Shown: piece after piece, positions 17,459-27,728 of the stretch
Position numbering within the stretch: position 1 is the stretch's first letter
How the letters are laid out: every line of letters begins with the position of its first letter
Source: Pleurocapsaceae cyanobacterium CSU_1_1
GTDB taxonomy: Bacteria; Cyanobacteriota; Cyanobacteriia; Cyanobacteriales; Xenococcaceae
DNA: 44,592 bases
NCBI GenBank assembly: GCA_012034765.1
Contig: JAAUOU010000025.1
Span: forward strand, 1-44,592
Reading direction: 5' to 3'
Made by a program: the position numbers and the translations under genes
The notes under the pieces: model-generated
Databases searched by the model: none
The model's input: only the letters and a program-made list of their open reading frames with translations
Told to the model about the DNA's origin: nothing

Positions 17459-19183
17459 ATGGCAGCAGATAATTCCTCCAATCAGCCTCAGAGTGGTTCT
17501 AACTTAGACGAAATTCGCGCTACCAGAATCGAAAAGGTAGCCCAGATAAAAGAGTTGGGCTTAAATCCCTATGCTTATAAATGGGAATCGAGTCATCATG
17601 CTGCTAAACTACAGGAAAAATACGTCGATCTGGCTGCGGGAGAGGAAGTAGCAGATCTAGTGGCGATCGCTGGTAGAATTCGAGCGCGCCGAGTCTTCGG
17701 TAAACTGGCATTTTTTGAACTCCAAGATGAAACGGGATTAATTCAGCTTTACCTAGAGAAAAAAAGAATTAACCAGACCATGGCGGCAGAGTTAGAAGGG
17801 GCGTTTAATCACCTCAAAAAGCTTTCCGACACAGGGGATATTTTGGGTGTCAAAGGTACTATTAAACGGACGGAAAAAGGCGAACTTTCGGTCTATGTCA
17901 GTGAGTTTCAAATTCTGACTAAATCTTTATTGCCTTTGCCTGATAAATGGCATGGTCTAACAGATACAGAGAAACGCTATCGTCAGCGTTATGTAGATTT
18001 GATCGTCAACCCCCAAGTAAGACAAACCTTCCGCATCCGCGCAAAAATTACTGCTGCTATTCGTCGTTATTTAGAAACTAGAGACTTTTTAGAGATTGAA
18101 ACTCCAGTCTTACAAACCGAAGCAGGAGGCGCAGAAGCTCGTCCCTTTATCACTTATCACAATACTTTGGAGATGGATTTATATCTCCGTATCGCCACCG
18201 AGTTACACCTCAAAAGGCTTATCGTCGGAGGATTTGAGCGAGTATTTGAACTGGGCAGAATCTTCCGCAACGAGGGAGTTTCTACGCGCCATAATCCAGA
18301 GTTTACATCCATTGAGGTATATCAAGCCTACGTCGACTATCACGACATGATGGCGCTGACAGAAACCATGATTAGCGATGTAGCCCAAGAAGTGTTAGGC
18401 ACAACTAAAGTTACCTACCAGGGAGAAGAAATAGACTTAACTCCCCCCTGGCGCAGAGTAACCATGTACGAAATTGTGCAAGATGCTACAGGAGTTGACT
18501 TTGCTCAGTTTACTAACTTCGAGTCGGCAAAAACTGCTGCCAAAGATGCGGGTATTGAAGTCCCCAGCGACTGTCAAACTATCGGTAAATTGTTGAACGA
18601 GGCTTTTGAACAGAAAGTCGAAACCACTTTGATCCAGCCAACTTTTATCACCGATTATCCCGTTGAAATATCCCCCTTAGCAAAACCTCACCGCGACAAA
18701 CCAGGATTAGTAGAAAGGTTTGAACTATTTATGGTGGGTAGAGAAACTGCCAATAGCTTCTCGGAGTTAACCGATCCTCTAGATCAACGGGCTAGACTTG
18801 AAGCTCAAGCCGCCAAAAAAGCAGCAGGAGATCTCGAAGCTAACGATATTGACGAAGACTTTTTAGCAGCCTTAGAATACGGAATGCCTCCTACTGCTGG
18901 CTTAGGCATCGGTATAGATCGTCTAGTCATGCTGCTAACCGATTCTCCCAGCATCCGCGATGTAATTGCTTTCCCTCTACTCAAAAATCAAAGTACGGCA
19001 GTTAAAGAGTTTGACTATGATGTAGACAAGCAAATTCTGCGGATTGTCTTTGGTAACGGTAGTGTCTATAAATATGCCGAAGTGCCTGAAAAGATCTATA
19101 AAGAATTAAAAGAAACTGGCTCTGTGGGACAGTATTTTAATTCCCAAATAAGAGATAAGTTTGGCTTTGATCGCGAACTGTAA
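17459..19183 (+). CDS. lysS: Lysyl-tRNA synthetase (class II) with a C-terminal KTSC domain
   Basis: Charges tRNA-Lys. The N-terminal OB fold covers about residues 60-165 ([21 protein letters not shown]). Class II motif 2 is [20 protein letters not shown] and motif 3 is [15 protein letters not shown]. Ordinary LysRS ends near residue 505 with DVIAFPLLK. This protein continues for about 65 residues ([20 protein letters not shown] up to FGFDREL), which is the KTSC domain, named for its occurrence at lysyl-tRNA synthetase C-termini. The function of that domain is unknown. The gene is monocistronic with a 270-nt upstream spacer. Confidence 0.95.
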   Translation: MAADNSSNQPQSGSNLDEIRATRIEKVAQIKELGLNPYAYKWESSHHAAKLQEKYVDLAAGEEVADLVAIAGRIRARRVFGKLAFFELQDETGLIQLYLEKKRINQTMAAELEGAFNHLKKLSDTGDILGVKGTIKRTEKGELSVYVSEFQILTKSLLPLPDKWHGLTDTEKRYRQRYVDLIVNPQVRQTFRIRAKITAAIRRYLETRDFLEIETPVLQTEAGGAEARPFITYHNTLEMDLYLRIATELHLKRLIVGGFERVFELGRIFRNEGVSTRHNPEFTSIEVYQAYVDYHDMMALTETMISDVAQEVLGTTKVTYQGEEIDLTPPWRRVTMYEIVQDATGVDFAQFTNFESAKTAAKDAGIEVPSDCQTIGKLLNEAFEQKVETTLIQPTFITDYPVEISPLAKPHRDKPGLVERFELFMVGRETANSFSELTDPLDQRARLEAQAAKKAAGDLEANDIDEDFLAALEYGMPPTAGLGIGIDRLVMLLTDSPSIRDVIAFPLLKNQSTAVKEFDYDVDKQILRIVFGNGSVYKYAEVPEKIYKELKETGSVGQYFNSQIRDKFGFDREL

Positions 19184-19371
19184 AGGCGTACCTTTTACTA
19201 GACGGTGTTTGCAGTGTATTATTTGTGTTTCTTAACTCGTCTAGAGTTTGCTTCAGTGGCGGAATGCAGAAGTCATCATAAAGTTCCGCCTCGCTTTGAT
19301 ACCTTAGCTTTTGTAGTTGAAAATTACTATCGTATCCATGGAGAAATTTAATAGATAGTTTTAGTCACAGT

Positions 19372-20892
19372 TTATAGTCCCAGGTCTACTGCTACGCGGT
19401 GTCCACAGCTCATGCCTGAGAAAGCCACAGCGTTTAAACCTTGACCAGGAAAAGTGCTGTCACCCACACAATATAATCCAGGAATGCTGGTGCGATTAAA
19501 GGGCATTCCTAATAAGCCAGCCAGTTTACGGCTTGGCACTGGTCCATAAGTACCGTCTTCTCGACCCAAAAAGCGACGATGAGTACGGGGAGTACCCACT
19601 TCCTGATAATCTAAAGCAGCAGAAAGTCCTGGAAAAATTGCTTCTAAACGGTGAATGAGTTTATTTGCAGCCAGTTCTTTTTTCTCTTGATATGCTTGAG
19701 GTGATAGTCCTTGCCAATCGTCGATCCAACTAGGGGTAAAGGTATGAATGATATGATGTCCAGGCGGTGCCAGACTAGGATCGAGCAAAGTAGGAATTGA
19801 GACAAAAATTGTGCCTTCGTTTGCCTCCATTTTGTCCCAGCTTTCTAACAAAATATGATGACAGTCTGTATCTTTAGGCAACAAGCTAGCCTCAACTCCT
19901 AAATGCAAACTGAGGAAGCTAGGAGATTTGTGATATCGTTGCTGCCATTTGATTTCTTGTTTGGGAGTTTGTTCAGGGGGAATTAGTTTACCAAAAGTGT
20001 CCCAGCGGGTGGCATTGGAAACTATTTTTTTAGCTCGATATTCGGTGTTGTCGGCGAGTTTAACCCCAACAGCTTGACCATTTTCTAAAATAATTTTGCT
20101 AACTCTAGCTTTATACTTAATTTCCCCCCCAAACTGAATTAAACCCTCAGCTAGTTTTTGGGCAATTTGCCCCACACCACCTTTAGGATAGTTGATTCCT
20201 CCGTAATGGCGATCGCTAAATACCATGCCTGCGTTAATCATTGGGGTTTTATCAGCAGGTACTACCGACCAGAGATAGCACTCCATGTCAATAAATTGCA
20301 GCAGCTTGGGATCTTTAATATGCTTGCGGGCAAGATCCCCCACATTCAAGGGTAGATATTTAGCTAAACCGAGACAGGAAAAGGGCTTTTGGAAAAATAC
20401 TCGCGCTAGATAGCGGGGTTCTTCTAAGGAAAGCAACTCCATGGAATTAAGATAGTTAAATACTTCCCAACACTTGCCATAAAATGCTCTAATTCCCTCT
20501 TCTTCATGGGGAAAAATAGCAATTAGCTCTTGCAAAAATTTTTCATAATCGCGATGAACCTTTAATTCTAAGTCATCGGGTAAATGATAGTGAATCTGAA
20601 CAGGATCGGCGAAGGTTTCTAACTTCATGTCCACCGCTGCTAAAGCACGGGTTAGTAGGTTAGTTGTACCCCTGTCCCCAAAACCAAAAATCATTGATGC
20701 TCCAACATCAAAGCGGTATTCCCCGCGTTCAAAGTAACCACCACTCCCGCCAGGAATTAAATAACGCTCCAAAACTAATACTTTTGCTCCCTTGGCTGCT
20801 AGTTGAGTAGCCGTTACCAAACCACCAATACCAGAACCTATAACCACCACGTCATAAGATGTTGTGGCAGGAGTTGTTGCGATCGCATTCAT
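19372..20892 (-). CDS. crtH: Carotenoid (prolycopene) isomerase CrtISO
   Basis: A 506-aa FAD-dependent enzyme that converts poly-cis-lycopene to all-trans-lycopene. The Rossmann dinucleotide motif [21 protein letters not shown] is at residues 15-35. The CrtISO-specific words [31 protein letters not shown] and [11 protein letters not shown] follow, and the FAD-closing [19 protein letters not shown] sits at the C-terminus. It is distinguished from phytoene desaturases of the CrtI type by length and these motifs. It is divergent from gntK with an 81-nt gap. Confidence 0.95.
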   Translation of the reverse strand: MNAIATTPATTSYDVVVIGSGIGGLVTATQLAAKGAKVLVLERYLIPGGSGGYFERGEYRFDVGASMIFGFGDRGTTNLLTRALAAVDMKLETFADPVQIHYHLPDDLELKVHRDYEKFLQELIAIFPHEEEGIRAFYGKCWEVFNYLNSMELLSLEEPRYLARVFFQKPFSCLGLAKYLPLNVGDLARKHIKDPKLLQFIDMECYLWSVVPADKTPMINAGMVFSDRHYGGINYPKGGVGQIAQKLAEGLIQFGGEIKYKARVSKIILENGQAVGVKLADNTEYRAKKIVSNATRWDTFGKLIPPEQTPKQEIKWQQRYHKSPSFLSLHLGVEASLLPKDTDCHHILLESWDKMEANEGTIFVSIPTLLDPSLAPPGHHIIHTFTPSWIDDWQGLSPQAYQEKKELAANKLIHRLEAIFPGLSAALDYQEVGTPRTHRRFLGREDGTYGPVPSRKLAGLLGMPFNRTSIPGLYCVGDSTFPGQGLNAVAFSGMSCGHRVAVDLGL

Positions 20893-20973
20893 ATAATTAA
20901 TTAAAAAGATGCTGAAATAGAGTCAAGCAATGTTTAGATATATAGTTTACCGTCAAAGCTAGATTTTAAGTGT

Positions 20974-21456
20974 ATGTTTTACGTGATTATGGGAGTTTCA
21001 GGTACGGGAAAATCAACTATTGGCAGACTACTGAGCGATCGCACTGGCTGGGATTTTTATGATGCTGATGATTTTCATTCTCCAACAAATCTTGACAAAC
21101 TGAATCGCGGTATTGCTTTGACAGATAGCGATCGCCTCCCCTGGTTAAAAGAACTTCAGCAGTTAATCTCTCATGCTCTAGGCAGCAAACAGAATGGCAT
21201 ATTAGCCTGTTCTGCACTCAAGGCACAATATCGTCAAATTCTGCGGGGAGAAAGTTCTGAGGTTGTTTTTATCTATCTCAAAGGAGACTATGCCCACGTT
21301 CAAAGCAGAGTTAAGCAGCGCCAAGGGCATTTTATGAATTCTAATTTGCTTCACAGTCAGTTTGACACCCTCGAAGAACCACAAGATGCGATCGCTATTG
21401 ATATTGCTCTTGATCCTGAAGCGATAGTAGAAGAGATTATGACTAGGATTACTTAA
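20974..21456 (+). CDS. gntK: Gluconokinase
   Basis: A 160-aa P-loop kinase of the GntK/shikimate-kinase-like group. Walker A GVSGTGKST is at residues 7-15. YDADDFHSPTNLDKLNRGIALTDSDRLPWL (residues 28-58) is the gluconate-binding signature, and ACSALKAQYR follows. It phosphorylates gluconate to 6-phosphogluconate for the pentose-phosphate pathway. The TAA stop merges into the A run that forms the groEL terminator on the other strand. Confidence 0.93.
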   Translation: MFYVIMGVSGTGKSTIGRLLSDRTGWDFYDADDFHSPTNLDKLNRGIALTDSDRLPWLKELQQLISHALGSKQNGILACSALKAQYRQILRGESSEVVFIYLKGDYAHVQSRVKQRQGHFMNSNLLHSQFDTLEEPQDAIAIDIALDPEAIVEEIMTRIT

Positions 21457-21492
21457 AAAAAGACCATCTCACAAATAACATGAGACAGTCTT
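21455..21492 (-). terminator. Intrinsic terminator of groESL
   Basis: On the minus strand, a stem of AAGAC-TCTCA against TGAGA-GTCTT (with a 2-base internal mismatch on each side and a nine-base loop) is followed by a run of T. It starts about 48 nt after the groEL stop and abuts the end of convergent gntK. Confidence 0.7.
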
Positions 21493-21539
21493 AAATGCTG
21501 TATAGCCAGCTTAGAGCCTAGAGCTTAAAGCTTTGCCAA

Positions 21540-23164
21540 TTAATAATCAAAATCACCAGCACCGCCACCAGCAGCACCTTGACTTTTTTCTGGCTTATCA
21601 ACGACGATACATTCGGTAGTCAAAACCATTCCCGCGATCGAAGCAGCATTTTGTAATGCGGAGCGAGTTACCTTAGCAGGGTCAATAATACCAGCTTCAA
21701 ACATGTTGACAAATTCATTAGTAGCAGCATTAAAACCAATGCTCAGGTCTTTTTCTTTGACTCTTTCGGCAACTACCGCGCCGTTTTGACCAGCGTTTTC
21801 GGCAATTCTTTTTAAAGGTGCAGTTAAGGCACGGGCAACTATTGTTGCGCCAGTCAAAGCTTCATCTTTAAGGTTAGCCTTTGCCCACTCTTCTAAGCCA
21901 GGAACTAAGTGAGCGAGGGTAGCACCACCACCAGGAACAATCCCCTCTTCTACCGCAGCTTTAGTTGCGTTGATCGCATCTTCTAAACGCAATTTACGGT
22001 CTTTCATTTCGGTTTCCGTCGCAGCACCAACTTTGATGACAGCAACACCACCAGAAAGTTTAGCCAAACGTTCCTGTAGTTTTTCTTGGTCATAAGAAGA
22101 CTCAGTGGCTTCTATTTGACGACGAATTTGCTCACAACGGCTTTTAACTGCCGCTTCATTACCTTCGGCAACAATAGTAGTGCTGTCTTTAGTAATATTG
22201 ATCCGACGAGCAGTACCAAGCATGTCTACATTAGCACTCTCTAGTTTCAAACCAGCATCTTCGGAGATAACCTGACCACCAGTTAGAACGGCAATATCTT
22301 CTAACATTTGCTTACGGCGATCGCCAAAACCAGGAGCTTTAATTGCAGCTACATTAAGTACCCCACGTAAACGGTTCACTACCAAAGTAGCCAAGGCTTC
22401 TTTTTCAATATCTTCAGCAATAATTACCAAAGGCTTGCCCTGACGTGCTACCTGTTCTAATACAGGTACAAGATCCTGTACAAGATTGATTTTCTTGTCG
22501 GTAATCAAGATTAGAGGTTCTTCTAAGGCTGCCTCCATTCTTTCAGTGTCAGTGACAAAATAAGGAGAGATATAGCCTTTATCAAAGCGCATCCCTTCAG
22601 TAATTTCTAGTTCGGTAGTCATAGACTTACCTTCTTCTAGGGAGATAACTCCTTCTTTACCGACTTTATCCATTGCCTGAGCAATCATATCGCCCACTTC
22701 TTGGTCGTTACCAGCAGAAATAGTTCCTACTTGAGCGATCGCTTTAGAATCACCTACCGGCCGTGCCTGTTCTTTAATCTTGCCCACTAAATGCTCGATC
22801 GCCTTGTCAATTCCCCGTTTGATGGCAATAGGATTTGCCCCTGCGGCGACGTTGCGTAGACCTTCTTTAACGATGGCATGAGCCAAAACTGTAGCAGTAG
22901 TAGTTCCATCTCCCGCTACATCATTGGTTTTGGAGGCGGCTTGACGAATCAAAGATACGCCAGTATTCTCAATGTGATCTTCTAATTCAATTTCTTTGGC
23001 GATCGTTATCCCATCATTAACAATTTGGGGCGCGCCAAATTTTTTTCAAGGACAACATTACGTCCTTTAGGCCCAAGGGTAACGGCTACCGCTTCAGCCA
23101 ATAGATCGATTCCTTTTTCTAACGCACGACGGGCTTCGTCGTTATAAATAATAGATTTAGCCAT
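21540..23164 (-). CDS. groEL: Chaperonin GroEL (frameshifted)
   Basis: The 60-kDa chaperonin, about 541 aa when the frame is repaired. The first 40 residues ([34 protein letters not shown]) run from the ATG at 23164. The frame breaks at the T run 23040-23046, the minus-strand A run: seven bases, whereas eight restores [20 protein letters not shown]. The rest is intact, with [11 protein letters not shown] for ATP binding and the ending GGGAGDFDY. That tail, without the Gly-Met repeats of the enterobacterial protein, and the position after groES mark it as cyanobacterial GroEL1. Since a groEL in a groESL operon is essential or nearly so, the break is most likely a sequencing error. Confidence 0.95.
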
Positions 23165-23293
23165 TTGTTTTGTATTTGCCTTAATGAAAAGATAAACAGT
23201 GAATAGTAAAAATTCTTGATGCTGTGATTAACAGTTGCCAGTAGCTACAACCTTAATCTGGGTAACTAACTGATAACCTCATCAAAAGACAAA

Positions 23294-23605
23294 TTAAGCA
23301 ACTGCTGCCAAGATATCTTTCTCAGATAGCAAAACATAGTCTTCACCACCTAGCTTGATATCAGTCCCTGCATATTTGGAATACAGAACTTTATCTCCGA
23401 CTTTCACTTCTAAAGGTGCGTAACCGCCGTCATCTTTGGGTTTACCAGGGCCAACACCCACAACTTCACCCACTTGAGGCTTTTCTTTGGCTGCATCGGG
23501 TAACAAAATTCCACCAGCAGTTTTTTCTTCACTAGCACTAACTTTGATGAATACGCGATCGCCTAGTGGCTTTACAGTTGTAACGTTGATACTAATAGCT
23601 GCCAT
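23294..23605 (-). CDS. groES: Co-chaperonin GroES
   Basis: The 103-aa lid of the GroEL chamber. [26 protein letters not shown] is at residues 11-36 and covers the mobile loop. [32 protein letters not shown] closes the protein. It is first in the groESL operon, 129 nt before groEL, and has a CIRCE operator about 80 nt upstream of its start. Confidence 0.97.
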   Translation of the reverse strand: MAAISINVTTVKPLGDRVFIKVSASEEKTAGGILLPDAAKEKPQVGEVVGVGPGKPKDDGGYAPLEVKVGDKVLYSKYAGTDIKLGGEDYVLLSEKDILAAVA

Positions 23606-23687
23606 GCAAAATTCTCCAGATAACTAAAAAGTTAAATATTCCGAGTCATACTTCGTAATCAATGTGAAAGCTGCCTCTTTGTTTAGA

Positions 23688-23714
23688 TTAGCACTCTCAC
23701 CATCCGACTGCTAA
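23688..23714. promoter_or_regulatory. CIRCE operator (HrcA site) of groESL
   Basis: TTAGCACTC, nine bases, then GACTGCTAA. The consensus is TTAGCACTC-N9-GAGTGCTAA, so one base in one arm differs. It lies 83-109 nt upstream of the groES start. HrcA is expected to repress groESL here and release it under heat stress. Confidence 0.93.
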
Positions 23715-24030
23715 TTTAGCTAAACTACGTAACCTCTGGCAACAGTTTTTTTAGTGTGGTTTACCGTACAAAGTAAGCAGTTATCTACCCAGAAGTGATT
23801 GAGACAGAGATATTTGAAAAGCAAAAGCAAGCTTAAAGCAATGGTGTAAATTTACATTTCTTTTTGGGGGGTTTGGGGATCGATTCAAGCCAAAATTGCA
23901 GCAAAAAATCGCCCCAATCTTTAAAATAAAATTCAAAATTATTTAGGGACGATTTGTCAATTTGTCAAGATGATTATCTAAAAGATTTTTACTTGTGTAA
24001 TCTATACAAAAGTTAATAGCCTACTTATAA
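23715..24030. other. Spacer between the groESL promoter and the apcF 3' end
   Basis: No gene, repeat or clear hairpin. The part next to CIRCE should contain upstream promoter elements of groESL. No intrinsic terminator for apcF stands out. Confidence 0.4.
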
Positions 24031-24540
24031 TTACACAGAAAGCTCACTTAATTCTCTGGTCATATACTCAAAAGGTTCATCAATAAAACTAGTATTTTCC
24101 ACTCCCTGACTAGCTGCCATTTCTTTAAGCATGTCTTTCATAATCTGGATACCTACCACTGTAGGACCGATTGGCACTCCCAAAGAATTATAAGTCTCTC
24201 GCAAACCCTGGAGAACCCTTTCATCTAGAACATCCATACTTCCTGCTACTAGAGCATAGCTAGCGTAGCGAAGATAGTAATCCATGTCTCGCAAACAAGC
24301 AGAATAGCGACGAGTAGTATAGGCATTCCCCCCAGGACTAATAAGTTCAGGAACTTCCTCAAATAATTGAAGTCCAGCGTCTTTAACAATGGTGGCAGCA
24401 TTACCACTGACCATCGTAGCCACAGCTACCCTGGCATTACCCGAAGCAAAAAAGTCTTTGAGGCTATCCATGGCGTTACGGTCTAGGTAACGACCAGCAA
24501 TATCATAATTTCTAATTAAGTTGGTAACAGCGTCTCGCAT
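24031..24540 (-). CDS. apcF: Allophycocyanin beta-18 subunit
   Basis: A 169-aa phycobilisome core subunit. MRDAVTNLIRNYDIAGRYLDRNAMDSL starts the protein. TTRRYSACLRDMDYYLRYASYALVAGS carries the bilin-attachment Cys near residue 82. LQGLRETYNSLGVPIGPTVVGIQIMK and DEPFEYMTRELSE are typical of ApcF rather than ApcB, which is about 161 aa. It is a minor core subunit associated with the terminal emitter. The gene stands alone, as apcF usually does, and is divergent from glnN across a 479-nt region holding an NtcA box. Confidence 0.9.
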   Translation of the reverse strand: MRDAVTNLIRNYDIAGRYLDRNAMDSLKDFFASGNARVAVATMVSGNAATIVKDAGLQLFEEVPELISPGGNAYTTRRYSACLRDMDYYLRYASYALVAGSMDVLDERVLQGLRETYNSLGVPIGPTVVGIQIMKDMLKEMAASQGVENTSFIDEPFEYMTRELSELSV

Positions 24541-24655
24541 TTTCTCTAATTTCTCCCAACAGCAATTTTTTAAATTTATCTAAATTCGACTATTAATTCT
24601 AGCCTTCAGTTTTAAGCTATGTCTTAAGCTACTTTTATTAATAATCCCATAACTC

Positions 24656-24699
24656 GTAGCAACGACTACGGTTTAGTTTAAATTTTGACATCTTAAATT
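24656..24699 (+). promoter_or_regulatory. NtcA-type promoter of glnN (shared with apcF)
   Basis: A perfect NtcA box, GTA-N8-TAC, is at 24656-24669. It is followed after 24 bases by TAAATT (24694-24699), which fits the -10 pattern TAN3T at the canonical spacing of a class II NtcA-activated promoter. The predicted transcript would start near 24706, giving a leader of about 315 nt before glnN. The box is palindromic and lies 116 nt upstream of the divergent apcF start, where NtcA could repress. Confidence 0.7.
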
Positions 24700-25019
24700 T
24701 TTGTTGCCCTTACAGCCCTTACAATAGGTCAAATTTAAAACAAAGCTTAACAGCTTAACTTTATTTGAATCATCCCAATGATCTGAGCGAGTGAACGAGA
24801 AATTGAGTGGGGACTTATGACCAGGGTAAAATTCAGCTTTAGCTTTGAGGCATTACTTTACAAGGATAAGCAGTAAACTAACTGTCAAGAGATTCTTTGG
24901 AGAGCTTTCTAATGTTTATCAGGGGACAAAGTTCTGTTACCAAATTGACATTTTACAAAATTGCGAACAAGTACGATCAATAAAACTAAGTATTTATTTG
25001 TAAGAAGAACATAACTGTC

Positions 25020-27194
25020 ATGGGATACGAATCTCGCACACAAGCAATCTATCAAATTACTGATCGTGAACCAATTCCTGTTGGAGCTGCATCACGTTTA
25101 GAAGATCTTTGGGCAGTAGACGTTTTTAGCCTCAGCAAAATGAAGCAGTGTCTGCCAAAAGCAGTGTTCAAGTCTTTAAAGAAAACCATTGAAGCTGGTG
25201 AACAGTTGGATGTTTCGATTGCTGATACTGTGGCATCGGCGATGAAAGATTGGGCTATTTCTAGAGGTGCGTCCTATTATGCCCACGTTTTTTATCCCAT
25301 GACCAATGCCACTGCTGAAAAGCATGATGGTTTCATTTCAACTCAAAGTGACGGTAGTGCGATCGCCGAATTTGCAGGCAAGCTTTTGGTCCAGGGTGAA
25401 CCTGATGGTTCATCTTTCCCTAACGGTGGTATCCGCTCGACTTTTGAAGCCAGAGGATATACTGCTTGGGATGTAACCAGTCCTGCCTATCTAATGGAAA
25501 CAGACAACGGGGTAACTCTTTGTATCCCCACCATCTTTGTATCCTGGACTGGAGAAGCACTAGATAAGAAAACTCCTTTGTTACGCTCGATTAGAGCAAT
25601 GAACAAGGCAGCGAATAGAGTACTAAAATTATTGGGCTATAGCGATGTCGCTCCCGTAAATTCTAGCTGTGGTGCAGAACAAGAATACTTTTTAGTAGAT
25701 TCTCTCTTTGCCAACAGTCGTCCTGACTTACTATTAGCAGGCAGAACCTTGTTTGGCAAACCTCCCGCCAAAGGTCAACAGTTCGATGACCATTACTTTG
25801 GCGCAATTCCTGAACGGGTTCAGGTCTTTATGCAGGACGTGGAAAAGAAAATGTACCGTTTAGGTATTCCTGCGAAAACCAGACACAATGAAGTAGCTCC
25901 TGGTCAGTTTGAAATTGCACCCTTTTTTGAAGCCGCCAACGTTGCCTCCGATCATCAGCAGTTAACCATGACCCTGTTGCGTCAGACTGCGAAAAAACAC
26001 GGCTTTGTCTGTTTGCTGCATGAAAAACCCTTTGCTGGTATCAATGGCTCTGGTAAACACGTCAACTGGTCTGTGGGTAACTCAACTCAAGGCAATCTAC
26101 TCGATCCTGGTGACTCTCCCCATGAAAATATTCAGTTTTTGGTTTTTTGTGCTGCCGTAATTCGTGGAGTACATAAATACGGGCCTTTAATGCGGGCGGT
26201 CATTGCTAACGCTAGCAACGATCACCGTTTAGGTGCTAATGAAGCTCCTCCTGCAATTATGTCGGTTTATCTAGGTTCTCAATTAGAAGAACTATTTAAT
26301 AAAATTGCTCAGGGAGAACTTGACGGTCAATATATTCAAAGTGGCAAGTTGGACTTTGGCGTAGAAACCTTACCTCCTTTATCTAAAGATGCGGGCGATC
26401 GCAATCGAACTTCTCCGTTTGCCTTTACTGGAAATCGCTTTGAATTCCGTGCGGTAGGTTCTGGGCAATCGGTTTCTGGTCCCTTGATTGCCCTCAACAC
26501 CATGTTGGCAGATTCTTTAAGTGCGATCGGCGATCTTCTGGAAGCAGAACTGGGCAAGGGGACAAAGCTCAATGATGCTGTGGTTGAGGTCATCAAAGAA
26601 ACAATGCAGAAACACAGTGCCGTAATCTTTGGTGGTGATGGCTATTCCGCTGAGTGGCACAAAATGGCAGTGGAAGAGAGAGGTTTAGCTAACCTACCAA
26701 CAACCGCTGATGCGCTGCCAGTGCTGAAAGAGAAATATATTGAAGAACTGTTTGAGAAAACTGGAGTTCTTTCTCCTGTAGAGCTAGAAAGCCGTTTTGA
26801 AGTCTATGCCGAGCAGTATGTTCTCTCCATTGAGGTTGAAGCTAAGTTAGTCGTCGACATAGCAAAAACTGCGATTTACCCTGCTGCTATGCGCCATTTA
26901 GCAGACATTGCTGCCACCGTTGCTGGTTTAGAAGAAATGGGTATTAATCTCGATCAGGACAACATCAAGGCAGTTGCTAAATTAACCAATTCTTTGACTA
27001 CAAAGGTGTCTAAGTTGGCTTCGGCTTTGGCTAAAGATGATTTTGACACTATTGAAGAACACATGAAGTATTCGGCTACCATTCTTCGTTCTTTAATGGA
27101 TGATGTTAGAGCCGATGTGGATGCTTTGGAATCGGAAGTTGCTGACGATCTTTGGCCTCTACCAACTTATCAAGAAATGTTGTTTATTAAATAA
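25020..27194 (+). CDS. glnN: Glutamine synthetase type III
   Basis: A 724-aa GSIII, the large type found in many unicellular cyanobacteria and in Bacteroides. It forms glutamine from glutamate, ammonium and ATP. Family-specific stretches include [17 protein letters not shown] (about residues 89-105), the Glu-rich metal site around [28 protein letters not shown], and the ATP/glutamate region [12 protein letters not shown]. The C-terminal 150 residues are helical. GSIII genes are typically induced in nitrogen starvation, matching the NtcA box upstream. An intrinsic terminator follows, so it is separate from amt. Confidence 0.97.
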   Translation: MGYESRTQAIYQITDREPIPVGAASRLEDLWAVDVFSLSKMKQCLPKAVFKSLKKTIEAGEQLDVSIADTVASAMKDWAISRGASYYAHVFYPMTNATAEKHDGFISTQSDGSAIAEFAGKLLVQGEPDGSSFPNGGIRSTFEARGYTAWDVTSPAYLMETDNGVTLCIPTIFVSWTGEALDKKTPLLRSIRAMNKAANRVLKLLGYSDVAPVNSSCGAEQEYFLVDSLFANSRPDLLLAGRTLFGKPPAKGQQFDDHYFGAIPERVQVFMQDVEKKMYRLGIPAKTRHNEVAPGQFEIAPFFEAANVASDHQQLTMTLLRQTAKKHGFVCLLHEKPFAGINGSGKHVNWSVGNSTQGNLLDPGDSPHENIQFLVFCAAVIRGVHKYGPLMRAVIANASNDHRLGANEAPPAIMSVYLGSQLEELFNKIAQGELDGQYIQSGKLDFGVETLPPLSKDAGDRNRTSPFAFTGNRFEFRAVGSGQSVSGPLIALNTMLADSLSAIGDLLEAELGKGTKLNDAVVEVIKETMQKHSAVIFGGDGYSAEWHKMAVEERGLANLPTTADALPVLKEKYIEELFEKTGVLSPVELESRFEVYAEQYVLSIEVEAKLVVDIAKTAIYPAAMRHLADIAATVAGLEEMGINLDQDNIKAVAKLTNSLTTKVSKLASALAKDDFDTIEEHMKYSATILRSLMDDVRADVDALESEVADDLWPLPTYQEMLFIK

Positions 27195-27231
27195 CCTCCT
27201 TAAAGTTTTTAACTTTGAATTTATTTCATCA

Positions 27232-27256
27232 GGTCGTATTATCTACGACCTTTTTT
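27232..27256 (+). terminator. Intrinsic terminator of glnN
   Basis: A perfect 7-bp stem, GGTCGTA / TACGACC, around a five-base loop is followed by six T, 37 nt after the glnN stop. Confidence 0.92.
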
Positions 27257-27728
27257 AATGAAATGAGATCTATATTCATCAAACCAAGAAGCCTTATATG
27301 TATTAATTACTTACTATAATAACTTTTAAATATTTAATTTAGGCTCTGTGTTGATTAGGAGCGAATTGGAGATATTGTATTTTTCTGTAAAATATAGATA
27401 GAATAAATATATACAATCGACACATATTTTATTACTAGTTACTACGTTTTGTCGGTAATTCAAGATCAAAAAAAGCAATTAACCAGCGCTAAAGTAACTT
27501 AATTTAATCTAAATTATTCTCTATAAAAAAGTTTCTCATTATACAGTTTTATGTGAAAAAAAATTGTATTAATAAATACGGTAAAAAAAATAAAAATCGA
27601 GCAGACTTAATAAAATTAAGTTTGTCATTTAACTACAGACCAACTATATTTGGTGATTTAATCTGAAGTCTGGCTGAATGGATGCCGAATTATCTAAAAC
27701 TTAAAAAATACTCGAGTATAGAACTATT
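27257..27728. other. Spacer upstream of amt
   Basis: A 472-nt, very AT-rich region with no gene. Its one clear element is the NtcA box at 27566-27579, annotated separately. The A-rich tract 27581-27596 directly after that box could bend the DNA. Confidence 0.5.
27566..27579 (+). promoter_or_regulatory. NtcA binding box upstream of amt
   Basis: A perfect GTA-N8-TAC, 150 nt before the amt start codon. The best TAN3T -10 candidate (TAAAAT, 27611-27616) lies 31 bases after the box, longer than the usual 20-24, so the exact promoter geometry is uncertain. Ammonium transporter genes are established NtcA targets in cyanobacteria. Confidence 0.6.

Noticed and set aside
24935-24950. TGT-N10-ACA closer to glnN as an alternative NtcA site
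   Set aside because: It lacks the GTA/TAC core, and the perfect GTA-N8-TAC with a correctly spaced -10 at 24656 is stronger.
24700-25019. Glutamine riboswitch (glnA motif) in the glnN leader
   Set aside because: I could not find the conserved core words of that motif in the leader.
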